Assembly (NCBI RefSeq): GCF_042242105.1
Contig: NC_092032.1
Span: 12,945,915-13,009,914 of the forward strand
Direction of reading: 5' to 3'
Length of the DNA: 64,000 nt
DNA from: Pempheris klunzingeri
Lineage: Eukaryota; Chordata; Actinopteri; Acropomatiformes; Pempheridae
The notes beneath the pieces were generated by a model that saw only the letters and a list, made by a program, of their open reading frames with translations, ran no database searches and had not been told where the DNA came from. This document shows, piece by piece, positions 12,401-24,715 of the stretch; the stretch's first letter is position 1, and every line of letters starts with the position of its first letter. The translations under genes were made by a program, and so were the position numbers.

Positions 12401-14524
12401 GGTGGTGAGTCATCAGCGGCCCCAACTGTCAACACCGACCCATCGCACGCAAGAATCGAGTCCATGCACGCATCTGGATGTGTGTGTCCTACTGCGCATG
12501 TGTGTGTATGTGTGGGAGGCTTTCAGAGCGCTGATGGCAACTTTCCACTGTGGTCATCAAGTGTCCTCTGGCAATGTGACTGTGGTCACTTCAGTTTTCC
12601 AGCTCTGCCTGCAGACACGTAGATGACATGTAGATGAAAACTCGAAGCACGACTTGACTGATTGAGGCGGTAATTTCCCCTCAGTACATTGAGTTCCCTG
12701 CATGCACTGCACACACCCCAGTGGACAAGGCTTCATCCTATAGAAGGCGTTACGGCTGTAATAACGGTGAAGAGGTTAATTAATCTCTTTGCATTGACCA
12801 AATTACTCTCTCTCATGTAAATTAGTCTTTATGTCAGTCACACTTTCAGGCAGGAAAGTTGTATAGGTGCAATTTGATTATGTAAAACTTTGAAAAAAAG
12901 AAAGCAGTTATGTGTGTTTGATTCCTGTAATTTAGATTAAGTGCAGCTTTCCGATGCAAAAACACCATAGTAGTAATTTATTTGTCTTATAAACAATGCG
13001 TTCTGCCTTCAATCTCTTAAACAATTATTTCTTTATTTAACATTTTTGCAGACCAACATGTTGCCTTGTCTCAGTCCCTATGGCAACTGGAAATTACCAT
13101 GAGGGACATAATTACAGGGTGCTGCAAATGTCTGAAAATTCATTAAATCTTTTTTTTGAACCTCCCATTTTTATGCACCTCGACTCATTTTTTATCCAAG
13201 TAATGCTCTGATTGATTCAGCAATTGATTATTAAGGGACCAGCTTTCTGAAAGCTGTAGCTGAAAAGTGCACAGTGGTCTTAAATGCCACCACTGGTGCA
13301 GTGACATCGGTGTTCCCAGTGCGCATGGAGTTACGACTAAAGCTCTTTTTTCCTGTAACACCATAGTGTAGTTCATGTAGGCGTGAGTACGGCACTGTGC
13401 CCTGAAGTTAGCCAGCTGGCAGCTGCTGATTCTTCTCTTCCTTTACGTTCCCTGCCCTAGATTCCCATCATGACATTTCAGGCAGCATTCAATCCCAGTA
13501 AGAGATGGGAAAAGAAAATCTGCACTCATGTCTTTAATGTATATCCTTCTGTGGCAGTTACAGCACTATGATATGTTCATACCTCTTTCAGACACCATCT
13601 GTTCAATTAGGCTTTGCAAGAATAAATTCAGACAGTGTGGTACATTCGCACAATGCTGTGGAATACATTTCACTAACAAAAGAACGGATTAACAAATACC
13701 AGCTTTCCCCTGTCTGGGGCCTGGCAGATAGAATAGAAGATCCATTTCCTCTTCCCTCATCCAAATGTGGAAATTCATAGATCAAAGTAAAGACAACAAA
13801 TCACCACAATCCTGCATGTTGTCATACCTGACCCCTCGGGGGATAATGGCTGTTCTAAACTCTGTGAGCTGCTTTATTAAAAATACACAGTATTGCATTC
13901 CTAGTCCCATCCTTGACCAGATTTGCCATTGCACTGAGGTTACCTCTCCTTCCCTCCTCTGCTGACCTGTTAATAACCTCCAAGAACCGCCCATGCTCTA
14001 GTCAGAAACAATCAATTGATCGAAAAGGCTAAGAAGGATCTATTTGCATCAATCTAATGGCCCCTGGCAGATTGCAGTGGTCGTACTTCTGCATGTTCCT
14101 CTGCGGTGGGATGCTTGAAGCTGCATCAGACTGTACTCTGTGTAGTTAAAGGTGGTGCATGGGCAGCTGGATGTAGACTCAAAGGGTGGAAAGCTTCCAA
14201 ACTGGCGGGCGAGAAGCTGTCCATGCATGAGTGCTGAATGCTTGTGTACAGTCACAGACTGTTTTTGCTTTTGGAAGAAAGAATACAGAATGCTAGCAAT
14301 TGTCCAAGTGTCTAATGTCGTAATATGCTTCTCAAGAAGATGTCATGACATACAGCCAGCAGCCAGTTAACCAAGCTTAGTTAGTTTGCTGATGAAGACG
14401 TTATTCTTCTTACTTGTTGAATTCATAAAACAGCTTCATTTTTACACTTTGATGTCAGTTACAGAAACAAGATATTATATGTGTGTACGTCTAGGTGTCT
14501 TTATTTCACTGGTAACTGTCTCAA
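9491..14524. other. Gene-free intergenic DNA
   Basis: No exon with convincing coding character was found. The stretch has short GT tracts (about 10966-10982 and 11724-11738), an ATTTGCATAAAT octamer-like site near 10703 and an enhancer-like patch at 12045-12165. Otherwise I see nothing assignable. Confidence 0.45.
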
Positions 14525-15640
14525 AGAAATTGTTCAACATTTTGGGAAAACACTTTGAAGAAGATTAATACCAGTCTCATATCTGTGAGCAAAGTTGCCA
14601 AAGCAAACCGAGAGCCTGCCTACAATTTCATGGTGCAAATAGTGTCGTGGATTCTATTATTTTTCTTGCGAGCAATATCTACAACAACCCAGACTCTTGT
14701 GATTAAAGCAGTTATGATTTTGGACAGGATTTCGATAAGATCACGTTATTGCCATGTTTTTAAGAAATTAAATATATTGAGTTTTGAGAATTTTATTACA
14801 TTTGCTAACCATGAAAGTCATGATTGAATGACTGCATTATCAGGCCGTCTCTCAGGTGCTCTCTGACCTGTTCCACTCCGAGTTTCAGGCTCAGTAACAC
14901 ATAGAGCATCCAAAAGAAACTGTAACGTGCCCTTACGTAAATCCTCATTTGGACAAACAGCTTTTCCTATTCAGGGATCAACATGTAAGATACTTAATCT
15001 GTAGAACTCAGACTGGATCCTGACTGGGATCATTTTAAACTCAAATCGAAACAGTTTTTGAAGAAGGAACAGTCATGTAGTCAGGAATGATCTGCTGCTT
15101 CTTGTTCTTGCTTTACAGTGTCTTCTTGTACAATAGTTCTCTTGTACTGTTCTGTCTGTATTATATGTCGGTATTATATTATAAGTTTTCTGTGTTATTA
15201 GCCTGGGCTTGAAGTGCTGTAGTGTGTGGCATTGATTTATGTGACGTACTTGTCCCTAAACAAATAAACACTAAATAGATAAACCAGCAGCCTGTTAGTT
15301 TAAGGTAGCATGATGACTGGAAACAGCTGCAGTTGCCAGGGCTACCAGCATCTCTATGGCTCGCTAATTAACGTGGTATCTCATTTGTTTAATCCATAAA
15401 GCCACAACCTGTGGGCTTTACGCCTCATGTTTGTCCGCATTAAGCAAACGATATGACACTATGTACAATATAGACAATAAAAACTATTACTTAGTGAGCT
15501 TCAGAGATGCTGACAGGCAGATGTTGTTACCCTAGTTGTTTCACCCTGTTTCCAGTCTTCATGCTAAGCTAAGCTAAACGAACTGAGAGTGGTAACGAAC
15601 CTTCTAAATCATGGCCAAAATGTTAAGATACTTCTTTAAA
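14525..15640. repeat. Fold-back (MITE-like) teleost repeat, interrupted copy
   Basis: The left part has TTCAACATTTTGGGAAAACAC near 14534. The right part has GACTGGAAACAGCTGCAG near 15314, CTCGCTAATTAACGTGG near 15360, CCAGTCTTCATGCTAAGC near 15553 and CCAAAATGTTAAG near 15614. These are landmarks of a common fish non-autonomous element whose ends are related to CATTTTGGGAAA. The middle (about 14.85-15.29 kb) does not match and may be an insertion. Ends are approximate. Confidence 0.5.
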
Positions 15641-17065
15641 AAAGAAAAAAGGTGCTTTCTAACTAGCATTCCAGTCGTTACTGAAATATTAACCACATGC
15701 AAAGAGACATTTGGAGGATGCAACAAGAGTTCTGACAAAATCAAAACAGCTGGCTTTAATTTCCCTAATGATGATACTATGATATGGTGATGTGCTTGTT
15801 ATGTGCTTGTATACGAGTAATTTTATACATTCAAAATTGGAACTGAGAAAATATTGAAGCCATTTGTAATGAAACAACTGAACTATTGAGTCTGCTTTCA
15901 ATATTTCATCTTTATAGGCAGCAGTCCAATGCCTAAAGGTAATGGTCAAATACATCACTCATGTTTACTGGCCCTGTGATTGGATTTGTCTTCTCTAATA
16001 ATGTTGCTCTCAGACTGATGTCAGGGTTTTTTTTTTCTCCATCTACTATTCAGTGTGGGCAAAGGAGCCTTTTAGCTTGCCTGTTGATTTAATGATAAAA
16101 TGACTGCCATGTCCGCTCGCCAACACACACATGCAAACACAGACAGTAAATATAATCCATGCCTGCAGCCAACTATGAAGAAATGCCTGAAACACAAAAG
16201 ATAAAAAATGTGGTATGACAGTTCAACCAAACCAAAGAGACAAACATCTGATAATTTATTGACATTTTTAAAAATATTTTTTTCCCATTTAATGACATTT
16301 TGTTTCATGAGATTTGTTCCCTACCGCTTAGATAGGACCAGCTTTTTCTATCTGATGTATCAAAGGATAAACTACATGAATACTCTAATTTTAGAAATGC
16401 TATGAAAGGTCACGCTTTTTCCACAAACCCTAGCATTTTGAATCACATATTTACTGACATTGTGCATTTATATTTGTATTAGCAAATGCAGGAATATCCA
16501 TCAATCCATTACCATGTTCTCTGCCAAGTCCATCTACTTATCTGCAACACATCAACAGCAAAATTATTAGAAATTGCCACTATTTTGTCTATTGTGGACA
16601 TTACAGGATTATATGTGACATTACAGCAAGTGCAGAATTGCATCATGTTCTGTCTCTTTACATTTAGATATTCATACCTGGGTCACTGCCAAAACATCCA
16701 AACAAAACTGTAAGTGCAAATACATGTGGATTACTGTTTGATGTATAGGAGAGGATCCCGCTGAGGATATGAAAGCAGCAACTATTGCTCTGCAAAAGAA
16801 CAGACAGTTGTAAGCTGATTAGTTTTTAACCTTTGCTTCAGTACATTAAACACAGTGCATGAGTCAGCTACATTTACAATGTTTGTTTCCCTCCATTTTC
16901 ACTGATTCTTTTTTTTTTTTTTTTTTTTTGGTTAATCCCTGAAGATCTGTGACAAGAATAAATGAAAATAAACCGGAATTTAAAATGTGATCACGACATA
17001 CAATACTCTGGGATACACAGAACACTTGTGTTCTTTGAAAAAGGATTATAAAATGTTTCAGATGA
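15641..17065. other. AT-rich intergenic DNA with a poly-T tract
   Basis: No gene was seen. A poly-T run of about 20 bases lies at 16910-16929. Short ORFs show no domain. Confidence 0.45.
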
Positions 17066-17875
17066 TACACTATAGAAAGACGGTATGTAGATATGGCCAA
17101 AACTATGTAGACACTTAAAATTACACTTGCATGTATTTGTTGTACATTTCTTTCGAAAACCTCGGGGCCTAAGCTGCTATAACAGTCTCCATCCTTTTAA
17201 GAAATTTTGTATACTGGCTGCAGGGATTTGCTCCCATTCAGACACTCAAGCATTAGCAAGGTTGGCCGACGCCATTCCACCTCGCTTCTGTGCAGACCAT
17301 GTGCGGTCTTCCACACCAAACCAGGAAAACCATTGCAGCACAAGCTGCAAAAACAAAATTGATATATTATTACCTTACAAAGTTGATATGGTACTCATGA
17401 CAGCCAGCAATTTCCTGTTTACACATCGATCAATGCACAAATAATCATCCTCCTTTAGCTCTGATTTTGGTTTTTACCGAGCTCTGAAGAAACTTTGTTG
17501 TTATACTGCGTATTATATTAGCTAGTTGCTAGCTTTGTATGCTGTCTGATGCTGAGCAGGTAGCATGCGGCTGCCTTTCTGCTGCTAGAAATGACGTTAT
17601 GGGAGCTGTCAGAGTGAACCAAAACAGTAAAGGTGCTGGATGTAAAACCAAAACAATGAGCTGCAAGATATTAAAATTCTCTGTAGAGCCGAGGGGAAAT
17701 GGCAGAGGGTGATAAACTGGGTGGGTCTTTCACTACAAGCAGCTACTTTTACATTACACATCATAATTTGATCTATTTTTCATATAAACATAATATTGAT
17801 AGCTTTGTTATTTCCTATAATTGAAATCAAGGGTCCGAGCCAGGATTGTCCACATACTTTTGGCCATATAGTGTA
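17066..17875 (-). mobile_element. Degenerate Tc1/mariner-type DNA transposon relic (about 810 bp)
   Basis: The left end reads TACACTATA followed by TATGGCCAAAA-TATGT-GACA after an extra 16 bp or so. The right end is its reverse complement (TGTCCACATACTTTTGGCCATATAGTGTA). Together they form terminal inverted repeats of the CACTATAT-GGCCAAAAGTAT type. The interior from about 17160 to 17340 (ATTTGCTCCCATTCAGACACTCAAG, CACACCAAACCAGG) resembles the antisense of the 3' end of a fish Tc1-like transposase, but the block that would encode the PDLNPIE region is missing. No transposase ORF survives. Confidence 0.6.
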
Positions 17876-20800
17876 TGATATATTGTTCAAACCTTTTGAG
17901 GTTGCAGTGTCATTTCGTGCATGACTTTCCTTCATCATAAATACAAACAAACAACTGCCCTCTAAAAGCTTAACACACTTGAATGAGTAAATACTATTAG
18001 AGTCTTTCTGCGAGTGAGAGATAACGCCACATCAAGCACCCAGTAAAATGTACCATAAAAATGACATAACACTGAGAATTACGGCAGTTATCGATTCAGG
18101 AGTCTTGTCAGTTTTTTATTGCCCAAATAATGTTGCACCTCCTCTGTCTGCCTGCAGCCTCTGGGTCAGTGATTACATGACATGGGTACTGCTCACCTGA
18201 CCCATCCATCTACGTCACCATTCAATATGAGTCATGCCTCATCGTGTCGTGACCACCTATCAATTCTCCCTCTCTCACGCTCCTCCTCCTGATCCCTTTC
18301 TCCCCCTCTCCCTCCCTGTCTTTCCTCGATGTGCTTCCCTGACATTTGTGAACACATTACTGCACAAGTACACACTCTCTACCTATTCCTCCTTCATTAT
18401 ATATAAGCTAAGCAAGGGCAAATCACAAAATTACAGACAATATGTGTAGTCTGATGAAGATGTAACAACTGCCACTGTCAAGGGGACATGGGGGCTTGTT
18501 GTTGAAAGCGAAATAAAGCAGCATGACCTGATTACACATCCATTGCGTGTCTCCGCCGTTCAGTATGTGGCATGACTTATTCTCTCTTGAGCTTCATTTT
18601 TGTATTCTGTGGAGTCCTAGAAATAGCATTTCGCATTTCAGGCTCCTTTGCAGTCTGCCAGAGTACCCTGTTGACAGCTGCCTGGTCTCATAAATAGGCT
18701 CCCCCAGGCCAGATCCTCAGAGAGGAAAAATAGTGCGAGAAATAGGAGACAGAGAAAGAGCATGATAACAGTTGGCAGGACGAGGATCTGTCTCAGTTTA
18801 ACATGTGCTCATGTCGTTTCTTGATACCAAGAGGAGGCGTGCCAGAAATGAGGGCAGGCAGCGCTTCAAAACCTACTTTAGCAAAGCCCAATACTTCTTT
18901 GTGTTGGGAGTTGGTATGAGGAGAAGGGAGAATCCTCTCTAACGAGGCCATTTTGGGATAAAGTGGCAGACAAATCAAGAAATCCTCTAACAAACAGCAG
19001 ACACTAGCTTACCGGCTCTGACAATAACTTCAGTAACACCGTCTCTCCTAGCAGGAGTTCCTTCTGTTAGCGTAAACGACCTTAAAACTTCTTCTATTTA
19101 TGGATCCATGCATATTTAAAAATCACTTACTCAGTGATAACGGTGTAAGGCAGATCATACTCTCGCCATGATTCATTGTGAGTAGTGTTTCTGATCAGTG
19201 GATCAGTTTTAATGCAAGTGAGTGGGAGGGAACTAATCCACACCTTCAGAGACCCAGACTATCCTGTGGCAACAAGGCCAAAGCCTGTGAGCGGCTGTTA
19301 CAAGAAAAACCCTTGAAGACGCAAAAAACTACGAACAGCAGCTTGCAACTAATGAGGATCTATTTGAAAAGGATATGTCGCCAGGTTTCTGTGAACAAGA
19401 CTAAGAGTAGAGCCATGCTCGCAACTGATTTATACTTCTGCAGTGAATCCGTCCTCAGTTTAATGTCCCGGTTAATATCTGTAGTCTCATTTAGCCACAT
19501 GTTAACAACTGCCCTTTTTAAGACACCTAAAAGCTTCAGAAATTCAGGAGTGGGCTGTTTACTGATGTATTTTATGTCACAAAAAACAAAACGTGAAAAG
19601 CACAGACTCTATTTCGGGTATTTATCCAAAAACCCAATGACTTCAAGATGAGGGAATGTAAAACTGTTAACTCAGTTCCAGGTTTTGGGACTCATTCCTG
19701 CAGCACTCTATTACAGATCATCCTGTTTTCATGGCAGTCATTATGGATTCTTAAAAAGAGCTTTGTTGTTCTTACTCACCCATGGATTCAGTTATTAACA
19801 TACATACCCCATGTCATCAGTAATGGTAAATGGTATCATATCTTCTTAATTTCAAATAATCCTGGGGCACAAAAGAGCAATTGACCCAAGCTGCTTGAAT
19901 ATCAGAGGTGTCTTATTGGGTCAACTCATTTTATATCTGTATTTTATCACTATTTATCATCATTGTATGTATTATTGATGAATTTGTGGTGATATACTAT
20001 AGTGTAGGGTGTGTGTGGTGGTGGCTAATTTGTCAGTTAGACTAGAGTGAGGTTGACGACAGCAGACCAGTGTTTCCCGTTATTTTGGCTGTGCCCCTCA
20101 GGATGCGACCTAATCATATCAGTCTGCTTCTGAACATGTAATTGCCCAATGTTCATTCTCTCCCTTTTGCCATTGCGCTGCCTAGTTGCACACGGTGCAA
20201 TTTGTGCATCCTCGCTCTATGTGATATCAGCCACCTCCTCGCGGTCCATCTGTTCACACAAAGGAGGTGCATGAGGTTGTGTTGTGCACCACTGCTGACC
20301 GGCTCCATCTGGTAACAAGGCAGTAAAGATAATGGCCACCGGGAGAGGTAGACGGTCAATAAGGGCTATAGCTAGATCTGCAGGTCGATGAGGTTTTCTG
20401 CTGGCTCTGAGGCTGAGGTGCGGGAACAATGATAAACTACAGAGTGCTGTGGTGGCCCTTCGGTGACTTGTAGTAAGCCTGCAGGGAAGAAAATGCCTTA
20501 CTGGAGGGCTCGTGTGTGCTCTTATTCAGATTTATGTAATGTACAGATATTGATAAAGCCTTTCATGTGACACCTTTTATTTAAACTGCAGCTGAAAATT
20601 CAAGATTTTTATGGTAAAACTTTCTCAAACCACATTTTCTTGTGCTGTGTGCATGAAAACCCTGCTATTATCTAATTTTTTTATCATCCCACTATGATTT
20701 ATGTCCTTCATCTCATGACATTATTCACTGATTAAAATGCATCAGTGCACGGGGCTATTATAAAATCAGTTTTAGCTTAACATAGTGATGATGACATTTG

Positions 20801-22484
20801 AGGCTGTATTTTATTACAGAATGTTGTGCTTCTGCATCCCTGACATGCCTGATTGAAATGTTGCTGTTCGCACTGGCTTTGTTATCTCACATACTTTACA
20901 TCCTCTTCTCATTCCTGATTATCTGATTCTTGTCAACCTTTTCACCACAAATGCAAAATTAGCTTAGCAACGGGTTTCACGTCATGGCAACTGTGTTTGC
21001 GGAGATAAATGTAATGGGATGACCTGATCGCTCGAATCAATATTCTGTGGTATCTGGCGACAGGGAGCGTTTGGAAAAAACGTCCCCATCAGCCAGAGTC
21101 AAAACAAACTGCCCCGCCTCATGGTCTAATGCACTGACAGAACATGTTGATGGGCATTTCAAGGAGGCACTCCGAGGGTGTAATGGAAAATGCAAGAAGT
21201 CTTGTTGAATTTAAAAGCTGAATCGAGAATATGTGTAGTCTGGGGTAATGAAGAAATGGCATACAACATCCATCTCTTTTTTTTCCCCTGAGAGACAAAT
21301 AGTCATGGAAATGGGAGCTTAATAGAGAAAAGAGGCAGAGTTGTTCTGTTTGACACATTTAGAGGATGAGTCTGGCACTTTTATGTTATTGCATAGCATA
21401 TCCCATTAAAAGTACTACACCCTGTCCATGACCATGCCTTCTAAAACACACATATGTACAAATATATATACACATATTTTGAAACAGCTGAGCAAACAGG
21501 GGTAAACAGTGCATTTTTCACTATTTTCAGGTGTGGATTAAGATCCATTTTATTTCAATTTCCCCGTAGTGGGACTAATAAAGGAATATCTTATCTAATC
21601 TTGTGTCCCAGGGACTGTTTACAGCACCAGGGCAGAGTGATGTTGGAAGTGACTGCACCAAATGTTCTTTTTTTTTCCTTTAATGATAAATCAGTGCTTA
21701 AATTTGTCTTACTCTCATTTCTGTTTTTCATATTTCCTCACAACATAGAGATATATATGCTTTCATAGCCTAGTGCTGTGGTTGTCAGAAGTGATAAGCC
21801 TGTCTCCTCATGTGCACATATATGCAGTCTGACGTAGTGACGTAGACAGAGCAGGTCTTATATGCGCATGTTGACCTGGTTAGCAAGTAAGCTGGGTCAA
21901 AGTAGGCTAGGTGTTCAACACGATGTCATAAAAGGGGATATTCGATTTCCTGTCAAAACCTTCCTGTGCGCCAGCTAAGCGCCTGAGAGAGAGTGACAGA
22001 AACAACAGCTGACAGGTTGACACCTGCACCTCCCAGGTCTGTGCCAGCAGACCACTAGCAACAGGAGCAGCTAGCCCCACTCGGTTCTACTACTCTTCCT
22101 TCCCCCCTCCTGAGGCTACTCATAAAGCAGGTTCAGCTTCAGACCACCAGAAAACTACGCACTCCCTGTCTCATAATTCACTGGGGAGAGCATCACCCAC
22201 TCCTGCAAGGCCCTGCTCAGCTGCTGATACCCATCTTTCTATTTTCACCTGCTTTCATTTGGCCTCGTGTTCTCTCTATGTTAGAGATTTTAAAGATATA
22301 TGGTCATATAGGATAGCCAGCTCTCATTCAGAGATTTCTTGTTCAAGAAGGCTACAAACTTTTTATTAGATTTTGATCAAGCACTCAGCACTACTGTGTT
22401 GTACAGTACTGTCCAGGGTGGAACCATGAAAGAAGTGATAACTTTGCAACGGGTGAATTCATCCATGCCCCCCCTCCCATTTAC
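17876..22484. other. Gene-free intergenic DNA
   Basis: No convincing exon was found. An ORF of 157 codons at 19178-19651 has no recognisable domain and repetitive-looking surroundings. An AT-rich, enhancer-like patch lies at about 20690-20900. Confidence 0.4.
21540..21605 (+). repeat. LINE-type 3' tail remnant
   Basis: The string AATTTCCCCGTAGTGGGACT, then AATAAAGGAATATCTTATC, is the typical 3' terminus of fish non-LTR elements that end in short ATCT-like repeats. Only the tail is present. Confidence 0.5.
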
Positions 22485-23040
22485 AGCAACCATGCTCAAG
22501 GTGTGGCTGTAAGTCAGTCTGTGAGTGGGTCAGTCCACCACTTTGGTTCAGACTGAAATATCTCTATTTGGCCACTATTGGATAGCAGACATTCATGGTC
22601 TCCAGAGGGTCAGGTCAAAATTTTAGTTCCTCCGAAACTTTCACAAATGACCAAAAACCTGCAAAACTAATGACATTTCCATGAACTTCATGTTTAGTGC
22701 TGTCAGATTTTAGCATGCTAGCATGCGATATAAGATGGTGAAACAAGCACCTACCAAGTGCTCCAGGCTGTGAAGCCCATTTTCCATTGTGGCCAAACTG
22801 TGCATCTGGAAATCAGCACATATATTTTTTGAGAGACTTAAGCCCTGCGAAATAACTCGTTTCACCATCAGAATTTGCTCAGTTTGGTCAGATAATATTT
22901 GGAAATTCTAGAAGAGCCACAAATCATTTTATGCCCATTCAGTATAGTGGTGGATTAGCCAGGACACGCTTGTGCGCATGCTCCATGCACATGCATGTAC
23001 ACATGCTCCGCATGTTAGCATACTGATGTTAGCATGCCAC
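22485..23040 (-). repeat. Second copy of the teleost interspersed repeat, reversed
   Basis: Landmarks in antisense are CCACTTTGGTTCAGACTGAA near 22538, GACATTCATGGTCTCCAGAG near 22588, CAAAATTTTAGTTCCTCCG near 22616 and TTTAGCATGCTAGCATGC near 22711. They mirror the family seen at 9.1 kb. The part after about 22760 has a different texture and may be another repeat. Confidence 0.55.
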
Positions 23041-24493
23041 TCAAAGCTCCAGTGTGCAAAAGTACAGCCTGTTAGTCTAATTAGTAGTTTTTGGACAGCA
23101 AAGGAGCTCTGTGATAGAGAGGGTAATAAGTTGTATCAAACCTTGGCTGCACATGCAGTTCTTTTTAATATGATCAATTTCTTGTTGCTTTTGGTCTTTT
23201 TGTGATTTGTTGACAATAAGAAAAATGTACAATATCACAAGACCGATCACTTAGATTTTAGATAAAGCAAGCTCAAGGAATCAAAATAACGCATTGGCAA
23301 CAAGCTTCATCTCATAAAACAGCTTGTCTTAAAAGTCTGAGCTATATCAACATATATTCTCTTTTCATGGAGTGGCAATGCAGCGTGCAGACAGTGATGA
23401 ATGGGAGGAATTAGATTTAAATCTCTTTCATATGGGGGCTCCACTGACTCCATAATCCAGACCCCATAATTCCCCCAATAAATCTCCTTTCTCTCTGACC
23501 TTCCCCCCTCCCACTACTCCATCTTTAGACAACCCTGTTATGATGCAGATGATGATGATTAACAGCTCCTCCAATAATTTGGCCCCCAGATTTGGCTATA
23601 ATTACTGTTGTGCATCACAGTGCTGTCACAGCATCGACATAACATATCATAACACACTGCATGTCTTCTTCCCTCGCTCTGCTGTCCAGTAAAATACATT
23701 TATTCTCAGGTGTGGCAGTCAATCTGATGCCCATTTGCTGCTGTTTGAGATTGATTTTACTCAGGCCCTCGGCGATGGTGATGGCGGTGGTGTATGCCTC
23801 AGTGGACTTTCCATGAGACAGCTGAGGTGTAAAACAGAATATCTTATTGATCCGTTTTCCTCTTTCATGACTTTGTACAAGGGCTATGATACAGTGATAT
23901 TACTATTTCACTTCTCATACCAAACAAACAGAATACAGAACAGAGAGGGAGTATGAATACATATAAAAGTCAGTGCTAGATGGCAGAGTTTATGCTAGGA
24001 AGCAGAAACTAAGTAATAAAGTTTACAATTTGGAAATTCATCTTCATCTTTTCAGCTTCCTGTTTCACTCTATCATGCTCCTGTATTTTTACCCTCCACC
24101 ACGCATTTATAGCAGGAATATTATCCCTCCGGTGATTGTGACCTCTGTAAGTGACTCATGACATCTGAACAAAAAGTTTAGAGCTGCTTCATCCTCCAAC
24201 GATGTGCTAAATGTCAGATCTGGGTCAAAATGGTCCAACGTGATCATGAGTTGGAAAAAGAGTCAGCAGTCAGCACTGACTCATCATCCCTCACCTTTGG
24301 ATGAAGCAACCAGACATAAATATATCAGATAAAAACCACTAATCATAATGTCTGTGACTAAATAACTGGCTGCTGTCTAGTGTCTGATGTGTTCTCATCA
24401 AATCCGTTTGCAAGTCATTTACTTCAGAGAGAGCAACTTTCTTAGAGTCAGTGACCAAATGTCCAAGGACCACACCAAAGCTCTGATATGCTT
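23041..24493. other. Gene-free intergenic DNA
   Basis: No exon was seen. A patch at 23540-23660 with GATGATGATTAACAGCTCC and GGCTATAATTACTG has enhancer-like texture. This is a visual impression only. Confidence 0.4.
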
Positions 24494-24715
24494 GTGCTTG
24501 CAACTAACGATCATGTCGATTAATTTTGCCAATGAATTTCTTGATTAATCAAATAATAATCTGATTCATTTATTGTCCAAAAATATTCTAAGAAATCCCC
24601 AGAGCCCAGTTTGATGTCTTGTTTTGATTTCACCGCTTTAAAATGACTTGTTAAATCTATTGATTATTTAAATTGTTAATTTAAAATTGATTAATATACT
24701 CGTTGTTTCAGTGCT
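24494..24715. mobile_element. hAT-like non-autonomous element relic (TAATCGATTAA family), copy 1
   Basis: The left end is TGCTTGCAACTAACGATC. Inside are GATTAATTTTGCC, CTTGATTAATCAAATAATAA and CCCAGAGCCCAGTTTGATG. The right end is CGTTGTTTCAGTGC. The layout matches the copies at 44.4 and 52.8 kb and a widespread fish family with GCTGCAAC/GTTGCAGC ends. Confidence 0.55.

Noticed and set aside
6725..14050. Several ATTTGCAT octamer-like sites spread over the gorasp1-slc35g2 gap.
   Set aside because: About one every 1-2 kb in AT-rich DNA with no clustering, so not evidence of a shared regulatory unit.
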